A DNA stretch of 29,541 bases from Pseudoflavonifractor sp. AF19-9AC (lineage in GTDB: Bacteria; Bacillota; Clostridia; Oscillospirales; Oscillospiraceae). The DNA lies in the NCBI RefSeq assembly GCF_003478995.1, contig NZ_QUGI01000009.1, positions 1 through 29,541 of the forward strand. The letters run 5' to 3'. Below, one piece after another: positions 6,914 to 15,500 of this stretch. The notes below the pieces were generated by a model. It was not told the DNA's origin. It ran no database searches and saw only the letters and a list, made by a program, of their open reading frames with translations. Within the stretch, counting starts at the first letter, position 1, and every line of letters starts with the position of its first letter. The translations under genes and the position numbers were made by a program.

Positions 6914-7108
6914 TTAGCCCTCCTTTCCCGTCTTGCCGTAGCAAAACTTCTCCATGAAAAAGTTCCGATTGACCCGCCCGGAGATGGTCAGATAGCCCTT
7001 CTCACGGAGTTCGGCGTTGAGCTTGTGGATCACCTTGTAGGCGTGGGACTTGGAGATGCCCAGCTCCTGGGCCACTTCCTCCACGCGCATAAAGTTTTGT
7101 GCCTGCAT
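6914..7108 (-). CDS. xis: Excisionase-like winged-helix protein
   Basis: A 64-residue basic protein. MRVEEVAQELGISKSHAYKV is a MerR/Xis-type helix-turn-helix and NRNFFMEKFCYG is the C-terminal part usual for excisionases of Clostridia integrative elements. GAAAGGAAGG precedes the ATG. As first gene of the operon it is the first product made from the consensus promoter at 7275-7303, and it is expected to bend DNA at the ends and direct the integrase toward excision. Position immediately ahead of int supports the call. Confidence 0.88.
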   Translation of the reverse strand: MQAQNFMRVEEVAQELGISKSHAYKVIHKLNAELREKGYLTISGRVNRNFFMEKFCYGKTGKEG

Positions 7109-7247
7109 TGAAAATACCTTCCTTTCTTCGTTGATGGCTGCTGCGGCTGGATATTGTGTTCCATAAATGCCTCCTCACTTTCGTCCGCCACTTTTTTCCC
7201 GGATGTATAACCGGGGGATTGCGGCAGTTCTTTTCCATTTACTGATT

Positions 7248-7303
7248 CTAAGCTATTATGCTTAGTCTATTGTCATTATACTAAGCAAAATAGCTTGTGT
7301 CAA
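7248..7303 (-). promoter_or_regulatory. Consensus promoter of xis-int operon with two operators
   Basis: On the minus strand TTGACA (7298-7303) and TATAAT (7275-7280) are separated by exactly 17 bases. The spacer contains CTAAGC-AAAATA-GCTTGT (7281-7298), and just beyond the -10 is the perfect palindrome CTAAGC-TATTAT-GCTTAG (7248-7265). A repressor bound here would shut down xis, int and the mobilisation genes. Confidence 0.9.
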
Positions 7304-7347
7304 TCGGAGTACGCAAAATAAATTAAATAAAATTGTTTAGGATTCTC

Positions 7348-7376
7348 TTGACTTTACTAAGCATTTCTGCTACGCT
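7348..7376 (+). promoter_or_regulatory. Promoter of the element's regulator, with third operator in the spacer
   Basis: TTGACT (7348-7353) and TACGCT (7371-7376) are 17 bases apart. The spacer contains CTAAGC-ATTTCT-GCT (7357-7371), a weaker copy of the operators over the xis promoter. This suggests autoregulation of the regulator at 7412. Confidence 0.7.
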
Positions 7377-7411
7377 TTTCCTAAAGACAACCAACGATTG
7401 GAGTTGATGAT

Positions 7412-7900
7412 ATGGCGATTGGCGAACGGATTCACTTTTTTCGTCTCCTGCGGGGGATGACTCAGAAATATCTCGGCATGGCGCTGGGCTTTCCGGAAAA
7501 GTCCGCCGATGTGCGCCTTGCTCAGTACGAAACAGGATCAAGAACCCCTAAGGCGGACCTGACTGCTGCCCTGGCTCAGGTACTGGATGTCTCTCCCCAT
7601 GCGCTCTCTGTCCCAGACATAGACTCCTATGTGGGGCTCATGCACACCCTGTTTACCCTGGAGGATAACTACGGGCTCAAGATTAGCGAGATGGATGGAG
7701 AAGTCTGCCTGAAGGTCGATGTGCGGAAGAGCAAGGACGCTGCTCGGCTGCATGAGATGCTTTGCTCCTGGCAACAGGCCGCTGCCATGTTGGAGGCGGG
7801 CGAAATCTCCAAAGAGGACTATGATAAGTGGCGCTACCATTACCCGGAGTTTGACAACTCCCAGACCTATGTGAAGATACCGCCCCAGGACCTCTTTTGA
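7412..7900 (+). CDS. XRE-family (CI-like) regulator of the element
   Basis: A 162-residue protein. Residues 1-65 are a Cro/CI-type helix-turn-helix (GERIHFFRLLRGMTQKYLGM, then RLAQYETGSRTPK and a ALAQVLDVSPHAL ending). The remaining about 95 residues are not a LexA-type autoprotease: no Ser/Lys dyad motif is apparent. A GGAG lies 7-8 bases ahead of the ATG at 7412. It is transcribed away from xis-int through its own operator and ends at a strong terminator. The likely role is repressor of the divergent excision/mobilisation operon. The inducing signal is not visible. Confidence 0.87.
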   Translation: MAIGERIHFFRLLRGMTQKYLGMALGFPEKSADVRLAQYETGSRTPKADLTAALAQVLDVSPHALSVPDIDSYVGLMHTLFTLEDNYGLKISEMDGEVCLKVDVRKSKDAARLHEMLCSWQQAAAMLEAGEISKEDYDKWRYHYPEFDNSQTYVKIPPQDLF

Positions 7901-7960
7901 CCTGCTCACTTGTAGGCCACGGGAGAGGCCGTTTGTTGCACAGAGTAATAATAAAAAGAA

Positions 7961-8004
7961 AAAGAGAGCTAACTGACTAATCAAAATCAGTTAGCTCTCT
8001 TTTT
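7961..8004 (+). terminator. Strong bidirectional terminator at the right end of the element
   Basis: The 16-base stem 7961-7976 / 7987-8002 (AGAGAGCTAACTGA / TCAGTTAGCTCTCT) has a 10-base loop and T-rich flanks on both strands. It ends the regulator transcript and, in the other direction, can replace the guaA terminator that the insertion moved to 157-194. Confidence 0.9.
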
Positions 8005-8005
8005 A

Positions 8006-8040
8006 TGAATAATGAAAAAGTGTTGCCAAATCGTTGCCAC
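8006..8040. repeat. Right-end integrase arm-site candidates
   Basis: TGAATAATGAAAA (8006-8018) is the exact inverse of 278-290 at the other end. GTTGCCA occurs at 8022-8028 and 8033-8039 in the same direction as the left-end copies. The two ends thus carry matching short-repeat sets within about 65-130 bases of the crossover site. Confidence 0.5.
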
Positions 8041-8097
8041 GGAAGGCCTTAACCTCTAAAAAACCCAGTTATATCAGGCTTTTCCGGGCCTCTGAAA

Positions 8098-8112
8098 TCA
8101 TTCCCACTCGAT
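8098..8112 (-). other. Right attachment site within the guaA paralogue stop region
   Basis: Read on the minus strand this is ATC GAG TGG GAA TGA (Ile-Glu-Trp-Glu-stop). The stop codon (TGA) and the third base of the last Glu codon differ from the orphaned left copy (GAG TAA), so the element has replaced the gene's final bases with its own while keeping the protein unchanged. Confidence 0.85.
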
Positions 8113-9078
8113 GGTGCCGCAGGGCTTGGGCGTCAGGTCGTAGAGCACACGGTTCACACCAGGAACCTCAGATGTAATGCGCTGGGTGATGTGCTGGAGC
8201 AAGGCAAAAGGCACATCCTCCACGGTGGCAGTCATGGCATCCTTGGTGTTCACGGCACGGATAATGACAGGCCAAGCCTCGGTGCGCTTGTCGTCCTTCA
8301 CGCCAACGCTCTTGAAGTCGGGGATGGCGGTGAAGTACTGCCACACCTTGCCCTCCAGACCGTTCTTGGCAAACTCCTCCCGGAGAATGGCGTCGGACTC
8401 CCGCACCGCCTCCAGGCGGTCCCGGGTGATGGCACCCAGGCAGCGCACGCCCAGGCCGGGGCCGGGGAAGGGCTGGCGATAGACCATGTTGTCGGGCAGG
8501 CCCAGAGCCTTGCCCACCACCCGGACCTCATCCTTGAACAGCAGGCGCACCGGCTCCACCAGTTCAAACTTCAGATCCTCCGGCAGGCCGCCCACGTTGT
8601 GGTGGGCCTTGACGCCGCCGCTCTCCAGAATGTCGGGGTAGATGGTGCCCTGAGCCAGGAACTCAATGCCCTCCAGCTTGCGGGCCTCCTCCTCAAACAC
8701 CCGGATGAACTCCGCGCCAATGATTTTCCGCTTGCGCTCCGGCTCAGACACGCCGGCCAGCTTGTCCAGGAAACGGTCCACCGCATCCACATAGATGAGG
8801 TTGGCATCCATCTCGTCCCGGAAGACCTTTACCACCTGCTCAGGCTCGCCCTTGCGCAGCAGGCCGTGGTTGACGTGGACGCACACCAGCTGCTTGCCGA
8901 TGGCCTTGATGAGCAGGGCGGCCACCACAGAGGAGTCCACACCGCCGCTGAGGGCCAGCAGCACCTTCTTGTCTCCCACCTGGGCACGGACGGCTTCAAT
9001 CTGCTGGGCAATGAAGGCTTCCGCCAGCTGAGGGGTCGTAATTCGTTCCATGTTTTCCGGACGCTTGTTCTGATCCAT
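8098..9078 (-). CDS. guaA: GuaA paralogue with synthetase domain only
   Basis: A 326-residue protein from the ATG at 9078 (AGGAGG 8 bases ahead); the longer frame to 9120 overlaps the upstream stop and lacks a ribosome site. It has the ATP-pyrophosphatase P-loop SGGVDSS (44-50), the [13 protein letters not shown] and LAQGTIYPD motifs, the [12 protein letters not shown] region and the dimerisation domain ending [25 protein letters not shown], split here as [10 protein letters not shown] and [10 protein letters not shown]. It lacks the glutamine amidotransferase domain, as in the synthetase subunit of archaeal two-part GMP synthases. It lies directly downstream of full-length guaA and is quite diverged from it. 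It may aminate XMP with ammonia or with glutaminase borrowed from GuaA, or have a changed substrate. The mobile element sits in its 3' end. Confidence 0.88.
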   Translation of the reverse strand: MDQNKRPENMERITTPQLAEAFIAQQIEAVRAQVGDKKVLLALSGGVDSSVVAALLIKAIGKQLVCVHVNHGLLRKGEPEQVVKVFRDEMDANLIYVDAVDRFLDKLAGVSEPERKRKIIGAEFIRVFEEEARKLEGIEFLAQGTIYPDILESGGVKAHHNVGGLPEDLKFELVEPVRLLFKDEVRVVGKALGLPDNMVYRQPFPGPGLGVRCLGAITRDRLEAVRESDAILREEFAKNGLEGKVWQYFTAIPDFKSVGVKDDKRTEAWPVIIRAVNTKDAMTATVEDVPFALLQHITQRITSEVPGVNRVLYDLTPKPCGTIEWE

Positions 9079-9110
9079 TGGTGTCTCCTCCTGATTTTTA
9101 GAATTAAAGT

Positions 9111-10652
9111 TTACTCCCATTCCACCGTTGCAGGCGGCTTGGAGGTAATGTCATAACAGATGCGGTTCACGCCGGGGACCTCGTTGACAATGCGCACGGA
9201 GATCCGGTCCAGCACCTCGTAGGGGATGCGGGCCCAGTCGGCGGTCATGAAGTCGTCGGTGACCACGGCCCGGAGGGCCAGGGTATAGTCGTAGGTACGG
9301 CCATCGCCCATGACGCCCACGGAACGGGTGTTGGTGAGGACGGCGAAGTACTGGCTCAGATTCTTGTCCTCTCCGGCCTTGGCGATCTCATCCCGGAAGA
9401 TGAAGTCCGCCTCCCGCAGCAGGTCCGCCTTCTCCTTGGTGATGTCCCCGATGATGCGGATGGCAAGACCGGGGCCGGGGAAGGGCTGGCGGGAGACCAG
9501 GTACTCAGGCAGGCCAAGCTCCCGGCCCAGCTGACGCACCTCGTCCTTGAACAGCAGACGCAAGGGCTCGATGATCTCCTTGAAGTCCACATAGTCAGGC
9601 AGACCGCCCACGTTGTGGTGGCTCTTGATGACAGCGGCGTCGCCCGCGCCCGACTCGATGATATCGGGATAGATGGTACCCTGGGCCAGGAAGTCCACAG
9701 CACCAATCTTCTTGGCCTCCTCCTCGAAGACCCGGATAAACTCCTCGCCGATGATCTTGCGCTTATGCTCCGGCTCGGACACGCCGGCCAGCTTCAGCAA
9801 AAAGCGGGTCTCGGCATCCACCCGGATAAAATTGATGTCCCACTTGGAGAAGGCGGCCTCCACCTCGTCTCCCTCGTTCTTCCGCATGAGGCCGTGGTCC
9901 ACGAAGACGCAGGTGAGCTGGGGACCCACCGCCTCGGCCAGCAGGGCAGCCACCACGGAGGAATCCACGCCGCCGGAGAGGGCCAGCAGCACCTTTCCGC
10001 TGCCCACCTTTTCCCGGACGGCAGCGATGGCGGTGTCCTTGTACTCTCCCATGGTCCAGTCGCCCACCGCGCCGCAGACCTTGTAGAGGAAGTTGCGGAT
10101 CATGTCCACGCCGTGCTGGGTGTGGTTGACCTCGGGATGGAACTGCACGCCGTAAAAGCCCCGCTTCTCATCGGCGATGGCCACGTTGGGGCAGGCATCG
10201 GAGTGGGCGGTGAGGGCAAAGCCCTCGGGCACCTTGGCCATGTAGTCCCCGTGGCTCATCCAGGAGATGCCCTCCTGGGGCAGACCGTCAAAGAGCTTGC
10301 AGGCGGTGTCGTAGTAGGTCTGGGTCTTGCCGTACTCCCGGGCGGAATCGTCCTGAGCCTCAGTCACCTGTCCGCCCAGGGTATGGGCCATGAGCTGACA
10401 GCCGTAGCAGATACCCAGAACAGGCACACCCCAGTTAAAAATCTTGGGGTCCACATGGGGCGAGGTCTCCAGATAGACGGAGTTGGGTCCGCCGGTGAAG
10501 ATGATTCCAATGGGGTCCATAGCCTTCAGCTGGTCCAGAGGAGTAGTGTAGGGCTTTACTTCGCAGTAAACGCCGCACTCACGGACCCGCCGGGCAATGA
10601 GCTGGTTATACTGGCCGCCGAAGTCCAGAACAATAACGGTCTGATGGGACAT
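9111..10652 (-). CDS. guaA: GMP synthase (glutamine-hydrolysing), full length
   Basis: 513 residues, normal for GuaA. The N-terminal class I glutamine amidotransferase domain (1-about 195) has Cys82 in GICYGCQ and the His172/Glu174 pair in FHPEVNH. The ATP-pyrophosphatase domain follows with SGGVDSS (226-232), then the dimerisation domain ending VEWE. It converts XMP to GMP with glutamine and ATP in the cytoplasm, the last step of guanine nucleotide synthesis. AAGGAAGGA precedes the ATG. It is first of a two-gene unit with the synthetase-only paralogue, whose start lies 32 bases downstream of this stop. No guanine riboswitch is evident ahead of it. Confidence 0.97.
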   Translation of the reverse strand: MSHQTVIVLDFGGQYNQLIARRVRECGVYCEVKPYTTPLDQLKAMDPIGIIFTGGPNSVYLETSPHVDPKIFNWGVPVLGICYGCQLMAHTLGGQVTEAQDDSAREYGKTQTYYDTACKLFDGLPQEGISWMSHGDYMAKVPEGFALTAHSDACPNVAIADEKRGFYGVQFHPEVNHTQHGVDMIRNFLYKVCGAVGDWTMGEYKDTAIAAVREKVGSGKVLLALSGGVDSSVVAALLAEAVGPQLTCVFVDHGLMRKNEGDEVEAAFSKWDINFIRVDAETRFLLKLAGVSEPEHKRKIIGEEFIRVFEEEAKKIGAVDFLAQGTIYPDIIESGAGDAAVIKSHHNVGGLPDYVDFKEIIEPLRLLFKDEVRQLGRELGLPEYLVSRQPFPGPGLAIRIIGDITKEKADLLREADFIFRDEIAKAGEDKNLSQYFAVLTNTRSVGVMGDGRTYDYTLALRAVVTDDFMTADWARIPYEVLDRISVRIVNEVPGVNRICYDITSKPPATVEWE

Positions 10653-10712
10653 TAGGACATCCTTCCTTGCTTTTCTTAGAATGGAATTTACAAAGATTTA
10701 ACCGCCTCTGCC

Positions 10713-10741
10713 TTGTTTTCCCGCTCCGCGGGGACTATGAT
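10713..10741 (+). promoter_or_regulatory. Promoter of the 27-codon gene
   Basis: TTGTTT (10713-10718) and TATGAT (10736-10741) are 17 bases apart. The spacer holds the small palindrome CCGCTCCGCGG. The start site would be about 25 bases ahead of the small gene's ribosome site. Confidence 0.6.
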
Positions 10742-10773
10742 ACAGACAGGAAACAAAGAAAGGAGGTTTGATT

Positions 10774-10857
10774 ATGACGGATTTTTACTGGAACAGCCGC
10801 TCCGATCTGGAGGATCTCATCTATGAGGACGAACAGACCGTCGCCAGCGAGCGGTAA
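10774..10857 (+). CDS. Very small acidic protein (27 residues), unknown function
   Basis: ATG at 10774 follows a perfect AGGAGG by 7 bases. The product, beginning MTDFYWNSRSDLEDL and ending TVASER, is acidic (seven Asp/Glu against three Arg) with no signal or membrane segment. A promoter lies upstream and an intrinsic terminator 27 bases downstream, so the unit stands alone between guaA (divergent) and the Ig-like gene pair (convergent). I do not recognise a family. Short length alone makes coding status uncertain, but all three expression signals are in register with it. It might instead be a marker for a small RNA with a fortuitous frame. Confidence 0.6.
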   Translation: MTDFYWNSRSDLEDLIYEDEQTVASER

Positions 10858-10884
10858 GCAACTTCATATCATTCGGACAAGAAG

Positions 10885-10907
10885 CCACACCTCAGGGTGT
10901 GGATTTT
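10885..10907 (+). terminator. Terminator after the 27-codon gene
   Basis: CCACACC-TCAG-GGTGTGG is followed by ATTTTT on the plus strand. It lies between the convergent small gene and the Ig-like gene ending at 10924. Confidence 0.8.
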
Positions 10908-10923
10908 TGCGTTTCAGGGGCAA

Positions 10924-11805
10924 TCAGTTCTCCGGCTCCAGCCTGGCCACCCCGTCTTCCATCTGAAAGCGGGCCCAGGCCCAGGTGACAGTGGTCTCCC
11001 CCTCTTCGAAAGAGTAGAAGGGAAAGCTGAGACGGTAGATCCCGTCGGGCAGATGATCGCCATAGGGCTCCCAGGACAAGTCGTCGGAGAAACATTCCCC
11101 CGGCTCCAGAATATATTCCTCGTCGGTCACACCGTAGTGGCTCCCGGGCACCCAGGGGAGGCTGTACCAGCTGTTGTCCAGTAAAACCTCCAGAGAAGCA
11201 TACCCACCGTTTCCGTGGGACAGGCTGCGTCCAGTGTGATTTTCCACCGTCCAGGACAAGTCCCCCGATTCTGAGCAGACAAGGGACATAATCACATCCT
11301 TCTGCTGGGTATGCTCTTTCGCCGGGAGCAGGAAACGGGCGTCCCAGTTGCCACTCAGCAGAGCCAGGGTGCGTCGGCAGGGAAGCGCGGCCAGGCTCTC
11401 GCTGGTCTCCAGGGGCGCCCCCATCTGGTCCATCAGCTCCCCCAGCTCCAGGTCGGTCTCCAGTACCCGCCCCCGGTTGTCCAGCCACACATCTCCCACG
11501 CACACCGCCTCAAAGTCCTCCTTCGTCCCGTTGACACGAAGGGCATAGAGCGGGAAGGAATCCTCAGGCAGCTGTCCGTACTCCAAAGGCCGGGCGGAGG
11601 CCCTGGACAGGGCGTCCCTCAGCCGGTTCAAATCATCCTTCTCATAGAGGAACTTACTCTGCATCCTCTGGCCGTCATAGACGTAGAGCTGAACACTCTC
11701 CCCCACGGGCACGTTCAGCGGTCCCCGCCGGGCACGAAAAACCAGAATACTGCCCAGGACAACCACCAACAGTACCACCAGCAAAAACAGATTTCTCTTT
11801 TTCAT
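10924..11805 (-). CDS. Membrane-anchored protein with C-terminal Ig-like domain
   Basis: 293 residues from the ATG at 11805 (AGGAAGG upstream; the frame open to 11889 has no ribosome site). MKKRN followed by the hydrophobic stretch LFLLVVLLVVVLGSILVF is a signal anchor without a lipobox cysteine, so the protein should face outward. The C-terminal 110 residues (from about DVIMSLVCSESGDLSWTVEN) contain a YILEPGECF...YGDHLPDGIYRLSF pattern seen in bacterial Ig-like/Big-type domains, and the same pattern fills most of the neighbouring protein at 11886. The middle part is unlike anything I know. It is the second gene of a two-gene unit. Function unknown, perhaps an envelope sensor or binding protein. 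Confidence 0.78.
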   Translation of the reverse strand: MKKRNLFLLVVLLVVVLGSILVFRARRGPLNVPVGESVQLYVYDGQRMQSKFLYEKDDLNRLRDALSRASARPLEYGQLPEDSFPLYALRVNGTKEDFEAVCVGDVWLDNRGRVLETDLELGELMDQMGAPLETSESLAALPCRRTLALLSGNWDARFLLPAKEHTQQKDVIMSLVCSESGDLSWTVENHTGRSLSHGNGGYASLEVLLDNSWYSLPWVPGSHYGVTDEEYILEPGECFSDDLSWEPYGDHLPDGIYRLSFPFYSFEEGETTVTWAWARFQMEDGVARLEPEN

Positions 11806-11885
11806 CCTTTGCACCTTCCTTTCTGCTCTCAAACCAAACAGGAACAAGGACTTAGGTTCCGACAAAATGTCCGAACCGGTGCAAA

Positions 11886-12422
11886 TCATAATTGGAGACG
11901 GCCGTATTCCAGACGGAACTCTACGTAAGACTGACGGTAAGACTGGCGCAGCAGAGGCTCCTCCTCACCGGGGCTGCTCTGCCAGTAAACAAAGGCGATG
12001 CGGTACTGTCCGTCGGGCAGTTTTCCATAAGGCGAAAGGCTGTATTGACCGGAAACACTGTCCCCAGGCTCCAGTTCCAGGCCCACACCGGCGGTGGCAT
12101 ATGGCTCCGAAGGTACCTTATACCACTGCCCATCCAGCAATACCTGCAGACCACCGGTGAAAAAGAGGTTCCGGTCTCCATCCACCGAGGCTCCGGATTC
12201 CAGCCGGGCCTCGCTGTGATTGGAAAAGGTCAGGCTTATGAGAGCACCGTTGATCTCCAGAGACAACTCTGCCCCTGGGTAGGGCTCCACCGTTTCCGCC
12301 AGGGTCAACTCCGCCGGATTCAGCTCCACAGGCCGTGCGGTGTACAAGGCAAACACACCCAGCCCCACCGCCAGTACCGCCAGCGTCAGCACCAGAGCGC
12401 CCCATTTTTTCAGGATTTTCAT
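11886..12422 (-). CDS. Membrane-anchored Ig-like domain protein
   Basis: 178 residues. MKILKKWGALVLTLAVLAVG is a signal anchor (no lipobox), followed by one predicted extracellular domain. The segment LELEPGDSVSGQYSLSPYG and then KLPDGQYRIAFVYW parallels the C-terminal domain of the next gene (10924-11805), so the two are related by duplication of one module. GAGGAGG precedes the ATG at 12422. The 80-base gap to the next gene shows no terminator, so the two are probably one operon. No enzymatic motif is visible. Confidence 0.78.
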   Translation of the reverse strand: MKILKKWGALVLTLAVLAVGLGVFALYTARPVELNPAELTLAETVEPYPGAELSLEINGALISLTFSNHSEARLESGASVDGDRNLFFTGGLQVLLDGQWYKVPSEPYATAGVGLELEPGDSVSGQYSLSPYGKLPDGQYRIAFVYWQSSPGEEEPLLRQSYRQSYVEFRLEYGRLQL

Positions 12423-12518
12423 TCTTCACGCCTCCTCTGCATGTCCGATGGTTTCTTCGGTTTCATCCTTAAAGACGTAAAAAAGTTCCTGCCGTTGCGC
12501 TTTGTGCTTTACCACTCC

Positions 12519-12552
12519 CGGGCACGGCCCCAAAAGGGACCGTGCCCGGTTT
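12519..12552. terminator. Hairpin downstream of carB
   Basis: CGGGCACGG (12519-12527) pairs with CCGTGCCCG (12540-12548). The T-run (GGTTTT) is on the plus-strand side, so it is a poor intrinsic terminator for carB, whose stop is at 12559. It probably still marks the transcript end. Confidence 0.55.
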
Positions 12553-12558
12553 TGTACA

Positions 12559-15500
12559 TTAGATCTTGGTGATGTCGATGGGGGTGAGGTCCTCGCTGCG
12601 GCTCTGCTGACGGACGGTGAGCAGAGCGCGAGCGGTGTCGATGGCGGTGACACAGCCCACTCCGTGCTCCACGGCGGAGCGGCGGATCTGGAAGCCGTCG
12701 GAGTCGTGCTTGCGGCCCCGGGTGGGGGTGTTGATGATGAGGTCCACGGTGCCGGAGGCAATCATGTCCAGAATGTTGGGGTGAGACTGGGACACGCGGT
12801 TGACCCGCTTGCACTCAATGCCCGCCTCTGTGAGGGCATCGCAAGTGCCGGAGGTGGCATAGAGCTCGATGCCCATCTCCTCAAAGCCCCGGGCAATGGA
12901 GACGATCTCCCGCTTGTCCTCGTCCTTGACGGTGATGATGATGCGGCCGCCCTTCTTGGGCACGCGCATATTGGAGCCCTTGAAGGCCTTCAGCAGGGCC
13001 TGGGGGAAGGTCTCAGCCAGACCCAGCACCTCGCCGGTGGACTTCATCTCCGGGCCAAGGCCGGTATCCACGTCGGTGAGCTTCTCGAAGGAGAAGACGG
13101 GGGCCTTGACGGCGAAGTACTTGGCCTCGGGATAGAGGCCGGTGCCGTAGTCCAGATCCTTCAGCTTCTGGCCCAGCATCACCTTGGTGGCCAGGTCAAT
13201 GATGGGCACGCCGGTCACCTTGGAGATATAGGGGATGGTACGGGAGGAACGGGGGTTGACCTCGATGACATAGATGTCGTCGTTATAGAGGATATACTGG
13301 GCGTTGATGAGGCCGATGACGCCCAGGTGCTTGGCCATGTTCTTGGTGTGCTGGAGAATGAGCTGGCGGTGCTTCTCCTCCAGGTGGAGGGGCGGGTACA
13401 CGGCGATGGAGTCGCCGGAGTGGACACCGGCACGCTCCACGTGCTCCATGATACCGGGGATGAGGATGTCCTCCCCGTCGAACACGCCGTCCACCTCAAG
13501 CTCGCGGCCCATGAGGTACTTATCCACCAGGATGGGGTGCTCCTGCACGGTCATGTTGATGATGCGCATGAACTCCTCGATGTTGCGGTCGGAGTAGGCA
13601 ATCTCCATGCCCTGGCCGCCCAGCACGTAGGAGGGACGGACCAGCACGGGGTAGCCCAGCTCGTTGGCCGCCTTCAGGGCCTCCTGAGTGGTGAACACGG
13701 TGCGTCCCTTGGCGCGGGGGATTCCGCACTTCTCCAGGATCTCGTCAAAGCGCTCCCGGTCCTCAGCGGCGTCCACGCCGTCGGCGGGGGTGCCCAGGAT
13801 GCGCACGCCCATCTCGGTGAGGGCCTTGGCCAGCTTAATGGCGGTCTGTCCGCCGAACTGAACCACAGCGCCCCAGGGCTTCTCCTGCTCCACGATGTTC
13901 TGCACGTCCTCGGCGGTGAGGGGCTCGAAGTACAGCTTGTCCGCTACGTCGAAGTCAGTGGAGACAGTCTCGGGGTTGTTGTTGATGATGATGGTCTCGT
14001 AGCCCAGGCGCTTGAAGGCCCAGACGGAGTGGACGGAGCAGTAGTCAAACTCGATGCCCTGGCCGATACGGATGGGGCCGGAGCCCAGCACCAACACCTT
14101 CTTCTTGTCGGTGTTGGTGTCCACGGCCTCGTTCTCTCCGTCGTAGGTGGAGTAATAATAGGGAGTCTCGGCGTCAAACTCGGCGGCGCAGGTATCCACC
14201 ATCTTGAAGGAGGGGATAATGCCGTACTTCTCACGCAGAGTCTTCACCTCAGCCTGCTGCATGCCGCACAGGGTGCCGATATAGCTGTCGGCAAAGCACA
14301 TCTCCTTGGCGCGCTTCAGGGTATCGGCATCGGGAGCACCCTTGCAGGCCTTCAGCTCCTCCTCCATGTCGATGATGCGCTTGAAGCCGTCCAGGAACCA
14401 GATGTCCATCTTGGTGATGTGGTTGATCTTCTGGGGAGAGAAGCCGCGGCGCAGAGCCTCAGCCACCACGAACAGACGCTCGTCGGTGACCTGAACCAGC
14501 ATGTCCTCGATCTCGTCGGTATAGAGGCCCTCCAGCTTGTCCAGCTTTAGGGCGCGGACGTTCAGCTCCAGAGAGCGGATGGCCTTCATCAGAGCGCCCT
14601 CGAAGGAGTTGGCAATGGCCATAACCTCGCCGGTGGCCTTCATCTGGGTGCCCAGAGTACGGCTGGCGGTGGTGAACTTATCGAAGGGCAGGCGGGGGAT
14701 CTTCAGAACGCAGTAGTCGATGGTGGGCTCGAAGCAGGCCTTGGTCTTGCCGGTGACCGCGTTGGGGATCTCGTCCAGGGTGTAGCCCAGAGCCACCTTG
14801 GCCGCCACCTTGGCGATGGGGTAGCCGGTGGCCTTGGAGGCCAGGGCGGAGGAACGGGACACACGGGGGTTAACCTCGATGACGGCGTACTCGAAGGAGT
14901 CGGGGTTCAGAGCAAACTGCACGTTGCAGCCGCCCTCAATCTCCAGAGCGGAGATGATGTCCAGAGCGGCGGAGCGCAGCATCTGGAACTCCCGGTTGGC
15001 CAGGGTCTGGGTGGGAGCCACCACGATGGAGTCGCCGGTGTGGACACCCACGGGGTCGATGTTCTCCATGGAGCAGATGGTGATGACGTTGCCCGCGGAG
15101 TCACGCATCACCTCAAACTCGATCTCCTTCCAGCCGGAGATGCAGCGCTCGATCAGCACCTCGCTGACGCGGCTCAGGTTGATGCCGCGGTCGGCGATCT
15201 CCCGCAGGGAGGCCTCGTCATAGGCGATGCCGCCGCCGCTGCCGCCCAGGGTGTAGGCGGGACGGACAATGACGGGGTAGCCGATCTCGTTGGTGAAGGA
15301 GACAGCGTCCTCCACGGTGTTGACCACCTTGGAGGTGACACAGGGCTGGCCAATGGACTCCATGCAGTCCTTGAAGCCCTGGCGGTCCTCCGCCTTGTGG
15401 ATGGACTCGGGGCTGGTGCCCAGCAGACGCACGCCGTACTTCTGCAGGGTGCCGTCCTCATAGAGGGCCATGGCCAGGTTCAGACCGGTCTGACCGCCCA

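Larger units (their letters stand above)
7109..7411. promoter_or_regulatory. Divergent control region between xis-int operon and regulator
   Basis: These 303 bases hold no gene. They contain the minus-strand xis promoter, the plus-strand regulator promoter and three related operators, described separately. The stretch 7109-7240 next to xis shows no further signal I recognise and would be the untranslated leader of the xis-int transcript (about 160 bases). Confidence 0.7.
203..8110. mobile_element. Integrated mobilisable genomic island in the guaA 3' end
   Basis: The element is bounded by a direct repeat of the guaA terminus (207-215 and 8102-8110). It carries its own integrase, excisionase, XRE regulator, RHH/MobC-like protein and RepA-like ATPase, a DUF6061-like protein, and an AT-rich restriction-modification cargo. 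The base composition differs visibly: cargo at 240-3620 is AT-rich, the backbone at 3660-7900 is intermediate, and the chromosome after 8098 is GC-rich. No relaxase, coupling protein or type IV secretion gene is present, and no phage structural gene. It therefore looks like an IME or satellite mobilised in trans, or a decayed remnant of one. The int and xis genes look intact, so excision should be possible. Confidence 0.88.

Noticed and set aside
3312..7900. A prophage
   Set aside because: There are Int, Xis and CI-like genes, but no capsid, terminase, portal or lysis gene anywhere.
9111..9125. The end of full-length guaA as an alternative attachment site
   Set aside because: Its last codons read GAA TGG GAG TAA, which matches the left junction less well than the paralogue's GAG TGG, and nothing foreign is inserted there.
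12502..14550. Open frame of 682 codons on the plus strand opposite carB
   Set aside because: It is a mirror of the GC-rich carB coding sequence, rich in Gly/Val/Leu/His/Asp, with no family resemblance or ribosome site.
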